64,000 nucleotides of DNA, from assembly GCA_029239755.1 (NCBI GenBank), contig JARBUI010000014.1, positions 1-64,000 of the forward strand, written 5' to 3'. The notes under the pieces are model-generated. The model was not told the origin of the DNA. It saw nothing but the letters and a program-made list of their open reading frames with translations, and did no database searches. The DNA comes from Clostridia bacterium (GTDB lineage: Bacteria; Bacillota; Clostridia; Lachnospirales; Cellulosilyticaceae). The translations under genes and the position numbers were made by a program. Shown here piece after piece: positions 16,650 through 26,572 of this stretch. Position 1 is the first letter of the stretch; each line of letters starts with the position of its first letter.

Positions 16650-19364
16650 ATGAATCGTAACATGCAATGGATTTTTATTGATGATAAGGGCAGTTTTTGT
16701 TTGAAGGCTCCAGAAATGAGTAGTTATCTTTATTTTCCTCTTGCTAATGAAGCAGGGATGATGAGCAGTGTGACACCAACTTTAAATGGGGATGCTAAGA
16801 CAGGCCAAAACTCATTTGTGCTTACACCGGTAAGTGCAGAGGATCTGCATAATACAAAATCGGGGAGAAACTTCTGGGTCTATGTTGAGGGGAAAGGCGC
16901 TTGGTCAGCAGTTGGATCTTCTCTTAGGCAGCAAGAAGGGATGTTCGGGGAGAATAAAGAAGAAACAGTACTTTCAGCAGGTATACTATGGCATAAGTTA
17001 AACCGAAAGTCACAAGAGCTTGGACTTGAATCAGAGATAATTTCTTTTGTGCCTACTGAAAAAGAGCAAGTAGAACTTACTAAAATCACCATCACAAATA
17101 GAGGGAAAAGTGAGATTAGAATCACTCCGACCGCAGCAGTTCCCTTATATGCTCGGTCAGCCGATAACTTAAGAGATCATAGGCATGTTACATCACTTCT
17201 TCATAGAATTTATACAACAGAGGACGGCGTTATTGTAAAACCTACGCTTACTTTTGATGAAAGAGGCCATAGACCTAACCGCATAACTTATGGGGTTTTA
17301 GGACGAGATGAAGATGGCAAAGGCCCTAGCGGTTATTTCCCGCTGACAGAAGATTTTATTGATGAAGGAGGCAACTTAGAACACCCAGGAGCTATAGTTA
17401 AAAATCTTAAGCCAAACATCATGGCAGGAGAATACTTTGAAGCGTATGAGGCAATAGGCGCCCTGAGATTCGAGGAGAGTGTTCTTAAACCGAACGAAAG
17501 TAAGCAGTATATTTTAGCTATTGCAGCAGATGAGAGCGGATCTATGTTTGAGAAGCTTTCATCTAAATATTTAACAACTGAAAGTTTCAGTAAGTATTTA
17601 GAATCATCTATAACCTACTGGGATAAGAAGCTTAATTTATCTTTTCAAAGTGCAGATGGTAACTTTGATAATTGGATGAGATGGGTTTCATTTCAGCCAA
17701 TCCTAAGGAGAATTTATGGATGCTCTTTTTTACCTCATCATGATTATGGAAGAGGGGGAAGAGGATGGAGGGATTTATGGCAAGATTCGTTAGCTCTTCT
17801 TATTATGGATCCTAAAGGAGTTAAAGAGATGCTTTATGGCAACTACGGTGGTGTTCGCATAGATGGAACCAATGCAACCATTATAGGGAGTGGACAGGGA
17901 GAATTTATAGCAGATAGAAATAATATTACAAGGGTATGGATGGATCATGGCGCATGGCCATTTTTGACGACAAAGTTATATATTGATCAAAGTGGGGATC
18001 TAGACTTCCTACTTGAAGAGCAGACATACTTTAAAGATATGCAGGTGTGTAGAGGAACAAAGAAGGATGAATACTTTACGGGCCAATATGGTAACTATCA
18101 ACTCCAAAAGGACGATAAGCTTTATAAAGGAACGATTCTTGAGCACCTTTTAGTACAACACCTTACTGCTTTTTATGATGTAGGTGAGCATAATAATATC
18201 AGACTAAATGGAGCAGATTGGAATGATGGCTTAGATATGGCAGAGAAGAAAGGTGAGAGTGTTGCTTTTACAGCACTTTACTGCTCAAATCTTATAAAAC
18301 TGGCTGAATTAGTAGATAAGCTTAAAGAAAAAAAAGGAAATAGGTCTTTTAGAGTAGCTAGAGAACTTGGAGTATTTTTTGAACATTGCAGCTATGATAG
18401 TGTGACTCAAAAAAGAGAGTTTTTAGAGAATTATCTAAAAGACTGTAAGCATCATATAAGCGGTGAAACTATTGAGTTAGATTCAGATGTACTTAGAGAC
18501 AACCTTATACAAAAAGCAGATTGGCTTGCAAAACAAATAAGGCAGAATGAATGGATTAGTAATCATGAACAGTACAATTGGTTCAACGGTTATTATGATG
18601 ATGATGGCAAACAAGTAGAAGGCGACCATGAAAATGGGGTAAGAATGATGCTTACAAGTCAGGTATTTACCATTATGGGGGGGATTGCGACTAAAGAGCA
18701 AATAGAAGCCGTTATAAAGTCAGCTGATCTTTATCTATATGATGAGATGGTAGGTGGGTACAGGCTTAACACGAATTTTAAAGAAGTTAAGACAAACTTA
18801 GGAAGATTATTTGGCTTTGGGTATGGGCACAAAGAAAATGGAGCAGTGTTCAGTCATATGACCATTATGTATGCAAATGCGCTTTATACGAGGGGATATG
18901 CGAAGGAAGGGTTTAAGGTGCTAAATACACTTTATAAGCACTGCAGCGATTTTGAAAAAAGCAGGATATACCCCGGAATCCCAGAGTATATTAATGAAAA
19001 AGGAAGAGGCATGTACCACTATTTAACAGGATCAGCTAGTTGGCTTATGCTCACTGTACTTACAGAAATGTTTGGGGTAAAAGGGCATCTAGGTCATTTG
19101 AAAATAGAACCTAAACTGCTTAAAGAACAATTTAATGAACAGGATATGACCACAGTAAAGACTGTTTTTACAGATAAAAGAATGACTATACTTTATAGCA
19201 ACCCACAAGCTTTAGAATATGGAACATATAAAATAAAAGAAATTCTCATAAATGACATCAGTATCGAAGTCAGTCTAAAAGGTGATGCAGCTGTTATTTC
19301 AAAAGAGATGCTTCAAGCTTACAAAGACGATGAGATAATGATACAAGTTATTTTAGGAAAGTAG
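16650..19364 (+). CDS. GH94 disaccharide phosphorylase (laminaribiose/cellobiose type)
   Basis: 904 residues, a full-length family GH94 cytosolic phosphorylase. These enzymes split a beta-linked glucose disaccharide with phosphate to alpha-glucose 1-phosphate and glucose, saving ATP. An N-terminal beta-sandwich is followed by an (alpha/alpha)6 barrel. Catalytic-core motifs are GRGGRGWRDLWQDSLALL and GVRIDGTNATIIG, and ADWNDGLD with D526 as the general acid. Length fits laminaribiose phosphorylases (about 911) better than cellobiose phosphorylases (about 810). Specificity is not proven from sequence. It is the first gene of the module, 9 nt before the cupin gene. The ribosome site is GGAAGGAAG. 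Confidence 0.88.
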   Translation: MNRNMQWIFIDDKGSFCLKAPEMSSYLYFPLANEAGMMSSVTPTLNGDAKTGQNSFVLTPVSAEDLHNTKSGRNFWVYVEGKGAWSAVGSSLRQQEGMFGENKEETVLSAGILWHKLNRKSQELGLESEIISFVPTEKEQVELTKITITNRGKSEIRITPTAAVPLYARSADNLRDHRHVTSLLHRIYTTEDGVIVKPTLTFDERGHRPNRITYGVLGRDEDGKGPSGYFPLTEDFIDEGGNLEHPGAIVKNLKPNIMAGEYFEAYEAIGALRFEESVLKPNESKQYILAIAADESGSMFEKLSSKYLTTESFSKYLESSITYWDKKLNLSFQSADGNFDNWMRWVSFQPILRRIYGCSFLPHHDYGRGGRGWRDLWQDSLALLIMDPKGVKEMLYGNYGGVRIDGTNATIIGSGQGEFIADRNNITRVWMDHGAWPFLTTKLYIDQSGDLDFLLEEQTYFKDMQVCRGTKKDEYFTGQYGNYQLQKDDKLYKGTILEHLLVQHLTAFYDVGEHNNIRLNGADWNDGLDMAEKKGESVAFTALYCSNLIKLAELVDKLKEKKGNRSFRVARELGVFFEHCSYDSVTQKREFLENYLKDCKHHISGETIELDSDVLRDNLIQKADWLAKQIRQNEWISNHEQYNWFNGYYDDDGKQVEGDHENGVRMMLTSQVFTIMGGIATKEQIEAVIKSADLYLYDEMVGGYRLNTNFKEVKTNLGRLFGFGYGHKENGAVFSHMTIMYANALYTRGYAKEGFKVLNTLYKHCSDFEKSRIYPGIPEYINEKGRGMYHYLTGSASWLMLTVLTEMFGVKGHLGHLKIEPKLLKEQFNEQDMTTVKTVFTDKRMTILYSNPQALEYGTYKIKEILINDISIEVSLKGDAAVISKEMLQAYKDDEIMIQVILGK

Positions 19365-19373
19365 GTACACAAT

Positions 19374-19787
19374 ATGAACTCTGCTGATATAGAAATATCA
19401 GAGTATAAAGGTGAAGGCTATAAACCTATGATTGACTACGGCAAATGGCGCGTTGCAGTGCTTCGATATTGTGATGAGCTTGTTGCTACGGCAATAGAAA
19501 AGATGCAAAAACATAACGAAACAGATGAAGTATTTGTTCTTTTAGAGGGTTCTTGCATATTATTTACGGCAGGAAGTAAAGAGCAGCCAAACCACATTCT
19601 AGCTACAACTATGGAGCCTTCAAAACTATATAATGTTAAAAAAGGAACTTGGCATACCCATACACTTAGCGAGGATGCACTAGTTCTTATTGTAGAAAAT
19701 AAGGACACAGCACTTTGTAATTCACCAGAAGCTTATCTAACAAAAGAGCAAAGAGAAAGGCTCATTTATCTAGGGAAGCAAGTATAA
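19374..19787 (+). CDS. cupin-domain protein within the phosphorylase module
   Basis: 137 residues of the small cupin type. The first motif region is HNETDEVFVLLEGSCILF and the second is YNVKKGTWHTHTL. The metal-ligand set is incomplete compared with classical cupins (H..E and HTH are visible). Cupins of this kind often bind or isomerise sugars or act as sensors. It lies 9 nt after the GH94 gene, so it is co-transcribed with it, and ends before a strong hairpin that separates it from the second phosphorylase. Function is unknown. Confidence 0.72.
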   Translation: MNSADIEISEYKGEGYKPMIDYGKWRVAVLRYCDELVATAIEKMQKHNETDEVFVLLEGSCILFTAGSKEQPNHILATTMEPSKLYNVKKGTWHTHTLSEDALVLIVENKDTALCNSPEAYLTKEQRERLIYLGKQV

Positions 19788-19800
19788 AGTTAAAATAAAT

Positions 19801-19843
19801 AAAAGCTATTCTTAGATAGATAACTATCAAGGAATAGCTTTTT
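19801..19843 (+). terminator. intra-operon terminator hairpin before the second phosphorylase
   Basis: AAAAGCTATTCTTAGATAG (19801-19819) pairs with CTATCAAGGAATAGCTTTTT (19824-19843) around a 4-nt loop; the T-run is part of the second arm. AAGGAGG, the ribosome site of the next gene, begins at 19844, so no promoter fits between them. It likely lowers or regulates expression of the 1046-residue phosphorylase relative to the upstream genes. Confidence 0.8.
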
Positions 19844-19860
19844 AAGGAGGAGAATGTACT

Positions 19861-22800
19861 ATGATTAGTCAAGATGGATATTACGTAATAGAAGATTATG
19901 ATAAAAAATCACCCTTTGCAAGTTTTTTATCAGGGATAGCAGGAGTTAATGGTAAACCTATATGGAGTTTTTTTGTCAATAGAGGTCAAGGCATAAGTTC
20001 TTTTGGTAATAGAGATAAAGATGGATCTATAATGGAATTTTTTCCTGCCAGTGAAGCTTATAAGTATATTTACACTAACGGATTTAGAACATTTATCAAA
20101 ATAAATGAAGACAAAGTCTATGAGCCTTTTGCTGTGTGCGAAGATCCACAGATTCAGCGTGCAATGAAAATGAAGAATAACGAGCTTAGATTGGAAGAAA
20201 CTAACCATAGCCTTGGACTTTGGGTTGGTGTGACATATTATATCCTACCAAATGAGGATTTTGGGGCACTAGCTAGAAGAGTAGATATAAAAAATCTAGC
20301 TGATGGGGAAAGAACATTAGAGGTATTAGATGGTATGCCAGCTATATTCCCTTACGGTGTGCAATTAGGTGCCTTTAAGAGTATGGCAAATCTATTAAGA
20401 AGCTGGATGCAAGGAGATATTATCAAACACGGTACAGCAATCTATAAACAAAGAGCATCAAGTGAGGATACAACTAAAGTAGAAGCTGTAGAAGGTGTTC
20501 ATTACTACACAAGTTTTGATGAAAATAATACAAAACTGGAACTTATGATAGATCCACAAAGTATTTTTGGTTACGATACCTCTTACGCTAAACCCGTATG
20601 CTTTTTAGGAAATGACATGAGTAAAACGGCTGCTACGCTAAAAACATGTTACAACAAAGTACCAGCCGCATTTAGTCTTAAAACCAAGAATCTTAAAAGC
20701 CAGGAGCAAGTGACTATCTATAGTTATATAGGCTATGCAGAAAGTATAGAACAAATCAACGTTTCAGACAGCAAAATATGTACTAAGGAGTATTTTGAAA
20801 AGCAGCTTAAAGTTTCAAATGCTCTTGTAGATGAAGTGACTAAGCATGTAGAAACAAAAACAGCTTATCCACTCTGGGATGCCTATGTGAAACAAACCTA
20901 CGTAGATAACGTGCTAAGAGGGGGCTATCCTATCCAAATAGGACAAGGATCAAAACAAACTTATTATATTTATTCAAGAAAGCATGGTGATCTTGAGAGA
21001 GAATATAATTTCTTTTCTTTAGAGCCAAACTACTATTCACAAGGGAATGCTAATTTTAGGGACGTTTCTCAAAATAGAAGGTTAGATACCTATCTTAATC
21101 CACAAGTAAAAGATGAAAACGTGAAGCTATTTTATAATCTTTTACAAATAGATGGATATAATCCTCTGGTTATTAGTGGTAATAAGTTTATTGTTTCAGA
21201 TAAAAAGGCATTAAAAGAGATACTACGAAACTTTAGTGAAGAAGACCAAGTTGTTTTTGAGACATTTCTTAAAAATGAGTTTACAGTGGGAACACTTTGT
21301 CACACTCTAAAACATCAGGCAACAAGTATGTCTTTTAGCATAGATGAGATGATAGGTTATATTATTGATAGATGTGAAACCAGAGTACAAGCTACCTTTG
21401 GGGAAGGGTTTTGGATTGATCACTGGACATATAATCTAGATATGGTTGAACAGTTTTTAGAGATTTATCCAGATGAGAGAGAGAAGTTTTTAATAGGTCA
21501 AAAGAACTATAGGTACTTCAATAGCCCAGAATATGTTCTTCCAAGAAGTGAAAAGTATGTTTTAGAGAATGGAAAGGTAAGACAATATACATGTATCAAG
21601 AAAAAAGAAGACAAAGGACTGGGCGATTGGTTACAAACAACTGGTGGAGAAGTGTACACGATAAATCTGATGGGTAAACTTATTAGTTTGGCTGTTATCA
21701 AATTTGCGACATTAGATCCATATGGTATTGGTATAGAAATGGAAGCAGGAAAACCTGGTTGGAATGATTCAATGAATGGTTTGCCTGGGATTTTAGGTTC
21801 ATCCACTGCAGAGATGTTTGAGCTTAAGAGACTTATTCGTTTTATTAAACAAAATATTGACGTTGTACATAGCAGCATCAATATGCCAATAGAATTTAAA
21901 GATATGATTGAAGGCTTAGAAAATAATTTGCAATGCTTTTTTAAAGAAGAAATATCTGATATTTGTTATTGGGATGCGATTAGTACGCTGCGTGAAAGTT
22001 TTAGGGAACAGACGAAATATACAATTCAGGAAAATGAGTATAGCTTAGAAATATCAGATTTAAGTAAATTAGTGGATGCCATGCTTCAAAAGATAGAAAG
22101 TGGTATAGACATGCTAAAAAGTCTAAAAGAAGATATTGTACCAACCTTTTTATATTATGAGGTAGATGAGTACACGCTGATAGAAGAGAGGTCAGGCAGA
22201 GAAATTGTTAGTCCTAAACACTTTAAAGTTCATTTGCTGCCAGACTTTTTAGAAGGTCCAGTAAGGTATTTAAAAACTGAATCATCACTTGAAAAGAAAG
22301 AAACCCTTTATAAACATATTAAAGCTTCTAAGATCTATGATGAAAAATTAAAGATGTATAAAGTTTCAGCCCCTATAGATGATATAGGATTTGAAATAGG
22401 GAGATCAAGAGTGTTTACTCCAGGGTGGCTAGAGCGAGAATCAATCTTTATGCATATGTCATTTAAATATCTTTTAGAACTCATCAAAAATAATCTTTAT
22501 GAAGTATTTTTTGAAGATATGAAGCATGCACTTCCTGCTTTTATGAACCCTGAAGTTTATGGTAGAAGTCTGTTAGAGAACTCTTCTTTTATAGCGAGTT
22601 CAGTGAATCCTGATCCACTGCTTCACGGAAAAGGATTTGTTGCAAGGTTAAGCGGAACAACAGTAGAACTTCTGAACATGTGGAAAATTATGATGGTAGG
22701 ACATAAGTTATTTAGTTACGAGCAAGATAAACTTACCTTCCAGTTACAGCCTATTCTAACCAAAGATTTCTTTGATAAAAATAATGAAGTTCAAACTGTT

Positions 22801-23001
22801 CTACTTGGAAGTATACAATTAACCTATAAGAATGAGAACAGAAGAGATACGTTTGGAAAAGATAATGGCAAAGTCATAGCCATGAACTTGCAGTATAAAA
22901 ATGGAGAGCGAGTTAAAGTACAAGGAAACATAATTAAAGGAGAGGATGCAAAAGCTATAAGAGATCTAGCTATCTCTAAGATAGTTGCAATTATTGAATA
23001 G
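19861..23001 (+). CDS. beta-oligoglucan phosphorylase (GH94/GH161-type, 1046 aa)
   Basis: A large cytosolic glycoside phosphorylase related to GH94. N-terminal motifs are NRGQGISSFGNRDKDGSIME and GFRTFIK. The core has EGFWIDHWTYNLDMVEQF, and GKPGWNDSMNGLPGILGSS carries D636, which aligns with the GH94 general acid. Proteins of this length are 1,2-beta-oligoglucan phosphorylases (GH94 subgroup) or beta-1,3-oligoglucan phosphorylases (GH161). Co-location with a laminaribiose-type GH94 favours a beta-1,3 substrate, but that is inference. A strong AAGGAGG site precedes ATG 19861. It would shorten imported oligomers to glucose 1-phosphate, leaving disaccharide for the 904-residue enzyme. Confidence 0.82.
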   Translation: MISQDGYYVIEDYDKKSPFASFLSGIAGVNGKPIWSFFVNRGQGISSFGNRDKDGSIMEFFPASEAYKYIYTNGFRTFIKINEDKVYEPFAVCEDPQIQRAMKMKNNELRLEETNHSLGLWVGVTYYILPNEDFGALARRVDIKNLADGERTLEVLDGMPAIFPYGVQLGAFKSMANLLRSWMQGDIIKHGTAIYKQRASSEDTTKVEAVEGVHYYTSFDENNTKLELMIDPQSIFGYDTSYAKPVCFLGNDMSKTAATLKTCYNKVPAAFSLKTKNLKSQEQVTIYSYIGYAESIEQINVSDSKICTKEYFEKQLKVSNALVDEVTKHVETKTAYPLWDAYVKQTYVDNVLRGGYPIQIGQGSKQTYYIYSRKHGDLEREYNFFSLEPNYYSQGNANFRDVSQNRRLDTYLNPQVKDENVKLFYNLLQIDGYNPLVISGNKFIVSDKKALKEILRNFSEEDQVVFETFLKNEFTVGTLCHTLKHQATSMSFSIDEMIGYIIDRCETRVQATFGEGFWIDHWTYNLDMVEQFLEIYPDEREKFLIGQKNYRYFNSPEYVLPRSEKYVLENGKVRQYTCIKKKEDKGLGDWLQTTGGEVYTINLMGKLISLAVIKFATLDPYGIGIEMEAGKPGWNDSMNGLPGILGSSTAEMFELKRLIRFIKQNIDVVHSSINMPIEFKDMIEGLENNLQCFFKEEISDICYWDAISTLRESFREQTKYTIQENEYSLEISDLSKLVDAMLQKIESGIDMLKSLKEDIVPTFLYYEVDEYTLIEERSGREIVSPKHFKVHLLPDFLEGPVRYLKTESSLEKKETLYKHIKASKIYDEKLKMYKVSAPIDDIGFEIGRSRVFTPGWLERESIFMHMSFKYLLELIKNNLYEVFFEDMKHALPAFMNPEVYGRSLLENSSFIASSVNPDPLLHGKGFVARLSGTTVELLNMWKIMMVGHKLFSYEQDKLTFQLQPILTKDFFDKNNEVQTVLLGSIQLTYKNENRRDTFGKDNGKVIAMNLQYKNGERVKVQGNIIKGEDAKAIRDLAISKIVAIIE

Positions 23002-23073
23002 ATAGACATGTTATATGAGTACAAAGCTATATTGAGTAGCTATGAGAATCATTTGAAAGAATAGGTGAATGGG

Positions 23074-24843
23074 ATGAAACAACAAATTAAAACTAAATAT
23101 TCCTTTAAGATACGTACCAAAATCATTATAGCGTACAGTATTGTGCTGATTTTATCTTCTATTCTTACTTTTTTAGTGTTCAATATTATGAGTGCTTATA
23201 TTTTACAGGCTGAGATTGAAAAAGGTACTGATCAAACACTAGCCGCAATGGATAAAAGTTTGAAAAGTATTTTTACCCAAATCCAATCTTTATCTGATTT
23301 AATATTTTTTGATCCTAATATGCAGCAATCTTTAAATGCAATAGATACTAAAGAAATTAATTTTAAAAAGCAGGCTAGTATTACAAAAAGTATTACCAAT
23401 ATGTTGCTCTCAGAGGAATACATTTCATCCGTATATTTATTTGATAGATCTAATAATTATTATCAGTCCTATAGGTCAGGAGATTATAGTGTCAGTATCA
23501 AAAATCTGACTAAAGCCCCGTGGTATACACAAGTTGAGGAACTAAAAGGTGAAGGGATGATTGTTTCAAATAGTGGAGGAGTAATTAAAAAAAGAAATAC
23601 TAATGAAATGTTTATTTCAGTCATTCAAAATATTATGAGTGTATCAACCTATCAAAAAATAGGAACGCTTATTATCAATGTAGATGAAAAAAAACTTCAA
23701 GGATACTTTTTTGAAATAGGTAAAGAATATCAATCAGAATTTTTTATAGTGGATGGGAATAGTAACTATATTGTAAGACCTACTCGATATCAAGATATAG
23801 TAGACCAATATTTATTAGATAAAACAAAAAGAAATAAAAAATTTTCGGTAATAAAAGATAAACATAGCAAATTTATAATATCCGAAATTGAATCAACACT
23901 AAGTGATTGGGCAATGATCAGTATTACCCCTATTACAACTAATATTTTAACCAATACAATCAGAAATGCACTCTATATTCCTGTCGTTGTCATTAATTTT
24001 ATCTTTATTTTTATCTGTGCTATTTATCTTACAAAACTTATTTTTAATCCACTTCACCGTATGGAAGGATATATGCACTTGGTGGAGAAGGGAGAGTTTG
24101 TAAAGATACCCCTTGCAACTGACTCAAATGATGAAATTATGAAATTAAAAAGAGGGTTTAATCAAATGGTTACAGCTATTGAAAAACTTATTGAAGAAAT
24201 AAAAGTAGAGCAAAGAATTATTAGAAAAAATGAATTAGACCTTATTCAGGCGCAGGTTAATCCTCACTTTTTATATAATACATTAGATGCAGTGAGTGCA
24301 CTTAATCTTATTGGAGATAACGAACGAGCTTATGAGGTAGTTCAACAGCTGGGTAACTTTTACAGAAACAGCTTAGGTAGTGGCAGAGATATGATTACGA
24401 TAGAAGAAGAATTAGATTGTATAGAAAGTTATATTGCTATTTTAAATATCAGATATGATAACAAAATTAAATTAGTTATGGATGTAGAGCAAGCAGTGAT
24501 GAAACTTAGAATTCTAAAACTTATTCTGCAGCCTATTATTGAGAATGCTGTTTATCATGGTATTAGGTATAAGCATGGTCAAGGGACAATTTGTATACAA
24601 GGTTATAGGGATGATGATGAGGTGATCTTTATTGTGACCGATGATGGGATGGGAATGAGTGAAGATAAAATAGAAGAGGTTCTAGACTATAGGACAGATA
24701 ATGCCAAGAAAGGGTTTGGTGTTTATAGTGCTATGCAGAGAATTGCTCTTTTTTATAGTATAGAAAAGCCTATTACTATTATCAGTGAGCCGGAATGGGG
24801 AACGGAAATTACTATTAGAGTAAAAGTCATGGAGGAAGCTTAG
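23074..24843 (+). CDS. YesM-type sensor histidine kinase
   Basis: About 589 residues. A TM at residues 20-42 and another at about 292-315 flank an extracellular double-Cache-like sensor. HAMP follows, then a His_kinase (PF06580) domain with QAQVNPHFLYNTLDAV, where H398 is the phosphorylation site, and a HATPase_c with IIENAVYHG and DDGMGM. It senses extracellular sugar, probably with the binding protein at 26573, and phosphorylates the adjacent AraC-type regulator. GTG 23065 is an alternative start; ATG 23074 lies 7 nt after TAGGTG. The gene ends right at the ATG of the regulator. Confidence 0.93.
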   Translation: MKQQIKTKYSFKIRTKIIIAYSIVLILSSILTFLVFNIMSAYILQAEIEKGTDQTLAAMDKSLKSIFTQIQSLSDLIFFDPNMQQSLNAIDTKEINFKKQASITKSITNMLLSEEYISSVYLFDRSNNYYQSYRSGDYSVSIKNLTKAPWYTQVEELKGEGMIVSNSGGVIKKRNTNEMFISVIQNIMSVSTYQKIGTLIINVDEKKLQGYFFEIGKEYQSEFFIVDGNSNYIVRPTRYQDIVDQYLLDKTKRNKKFSVIKDKHSKFIISEIESTLSDWAMISITPITTNILTNTIRNALYIPVVVINFIFIFICAIYLTKLIFNPLHRMEGYMHLVEKGEFVKIPLATDSNDEIMKLKRGFNQMVTAIEKLIEEIKVEQRIIRKNELDLIQAQVNPHFLYNTLDAVSALNLIGDNERAYEVVQQLGNFYRNSLGSGRDMITIEEELDCIESYIAILNIRYDNKIKLVMDVEQAVMKLRILKLILQPIIENAVYHGIRYKHGQGTICIQGYRDDDEVIFIVTDDGMGMSEDKIEEVLDYRTDNAKKGFGVYSAMQRIALFYSIEKPITIISEPEWGTEITIRVKVMEEA

Positions 24844-26448
24844 ATGAAACTTAAAGTGATGATTGTGGATGATGAAAAACTAGAACGCATTTTAATTAGC
24901 AAAAGCTTCGAATGGGAAGAGCATGGATTTACGATAGTAGCAGAAGCGGATTCAGGAGAGAGCGCCACGCATTATGTAAAAGAATATATGCCAGATATTA
25001 TTTTAACAGATATCAACATGCCTTTTATGGATGGGATAGCTTTTGCTACTTGGGTTAAAGAGTACCATAGGGCCTGCAAGGTGGTTATGATTACAGGTTA
25101 TAGAGAATTTGAGTATGCCCAAAAAGCGATTAAAATAGGTGTATGTGATTTTCTCTTAAAACCTATTAGTAAGAAAGATATCTCACAAATTCTTATTAAA
25201 TTGAAGAATGATATTAATAAAGAGAAACACCAGGATCATCAAATATCTGAACTAAAGCGGGCCTATTATGCCAGTGAATCTATTTTGGTAGAAAGTTTTT
25301 TGCAAAGACTAGTCGCAGGCAGAGCAATGGAAAGTGAAGTACTGCAAAAAACAAAGTTGTATAAACTAGATTATCTTATTAAAAGATGTATTTGCTTGAG
25401 TATAAAAGTTGATGATAATAAAAAATATAGTAAGGAAAGCATTCAAAAGTATAGAGAAGAAATCCAATATATCACTTCGAGTAAACCATTTCAAACCTAT
25501 AGACATACTGTATTTATCCACTATGCAGGAAATGTAGTTGCATTGTATGAAGGAGGATGTGAAGAGGAAGAGTTTCGACATGTTTTCTACAACTATATTG
25601 TAATGCTTAAAAAACATTTAAAAGATAGTGTTAATATTAGTCTAACTATGGGGGTTGGAAATCTTGAAACAGGGATAGATGGTATTGCAAAGAGTTATAA
25701 TCAATCCATTAACGCTTTAGCAGGAAGTATCATTTACGGAAAAGATAGCCTTATTCATTATGAGGAATTTGAACGATTAAAAAAGCAAAATTTAAATAAC
25801 GCTCGTATTGATTTTAAAGAATTCTCCTTTTTTATTGAAAACAACTTACAAGACAAAGCTTTTGAATGCATAGACAACTATATGGCTTTTCTTAAAAAGA
25901 CAGCCGCCTTAGATCTGAAACAAATTAATCTTATGGTAGCTAATATGATTTCTATTTCTTATCATGTATTAGAACTTAAGGGTAAAAATTTTGCAGATGT
26001 ATTTGAGGAAGAAAACTTCATCTATGATCAAATAACAAGTCTTGAGACTCTTGATGAAATGAATGAGTTTTTGAAAGAGTGTATGAAACAGATTATGGTA
26101 TATCTAAATAGCATAAAGACAAAAAGAGTAAGTAAACTTATTGATGAAGCACAGGCTATCATTGATAAAAGCATAGGAGACAGTACGCTAACGCTTAAAA
26201 GCCTAGCTGCCTATTTGTATGTTAATGACAGCTACTTAAGCCGAACTTTTAAAAAAGAGTTAGGGGAAAGCGTGATTGAATATATCACAAGAAAGCGTAT
26301 TGAAAAAAGTATTGAGCTTTTTAATACAACTAATTTGAAAGCCTATGAGGTTGCAGAGCAGGTAGGCATTAATGACCCTCATTACTTTGGTGTCTGTTTT
26401 AAAAAATATACTGGTAAAACCATTAAAGAATTTAAGTACCCAACCTAA
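24844..26448 (+). CDS. YesN-type response regulator with AraC DNA-binding domain
   Basis: 534 residues. An N-terminal receiver (MIVDDEKLER, phospho-acceptor D56 in LTDINMPFMDG, K105-region LKPI) is followed by a long middle region and a C-terminal AraC/XylS double helix-turn-helix (LAAYLYVNDSYLSRTFKKEL and VAEQVGINDPHYFGVCFKKY). It is partner of the kinase upstream, whose stop it directly follows. It likely activates the ABC transporter at 26573 and perhaps the phosphorylases at 16650 and 19861. Confidence 0.94.
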   Translation: MKLKVMIVDDEKLERILISKSFEWEEHGFTIVAEADSGESATHYVKEYMPDIILTDINMPFMDGIAFATWVKEYHRACKVVMITGYREFEYAQKAIKIGVCDFLLKPISKKDISQILIKLKNDINKEKHQDHQISELKRAYYASESILVESFLQRLVAGRAMESEVLQKTKLYKLDYLIKRCICLSIKVDDNKKYSKESIQKYREEIQYITSSKPFQTYRHTVFIHYAGNVVALYEGGCEEEEFRHVFYNYIVMLKKHLKDSVNISLTMGVGNLETGIDGIAKSYNQSINALAGSIIYGKDSLIHYEEFERLKKQNLNNARIDFKEFSFFIENNLQDKAFECIDNYMAFLKKTAALDLKQINLMVANMISISYHVLELKGKNFADVFEEENFIYDQITSLETLDEMNEFLKECMKQIMVYLNSIKTKRVSKLIDEAQAIIDKSIGDSTLTLKSLAAYLYVNDSYLSRTFKKELGESVIEYITRKRIEKSIELFNTTNLKAYEVAEQVGINDPHYFGVCFKKYTGKTIKEFKYPT

Positions 26449-26459
26449 TAGTAAAAATA

Positions 26460-26489
26460 TTGACTTTTATAATAAAAATATTCTATGTA
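26460..26489 (+). promoter_or_regulatory. candidate promoter of the ABC sugar importer operon
   Basis: TTGACT at 26460-26465, 18-nt spacer, TATGTA at 26484-26489, 84 nt upstream of ATG 26573. The -35 is good and the -10 weak, as expected for an activator-dependent promoter. Confidence 0.45.
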
Positions 26490-26572
26490 GTCCAAAAAGC
26501 ATATGGGATATAATGAGCTTAATAAGGGGAAGTAACAAGCCTCAGCTATTATAAAACTTAGGAGGAACTAAA

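Noticed and set aside
21507..21881. 124-codon minus-strand frame inside the 1046-residue phosphorylase
   Set aside because: The + strand frame carries the catalytic WND motif exactly here, so the antisense frame is a shadow.
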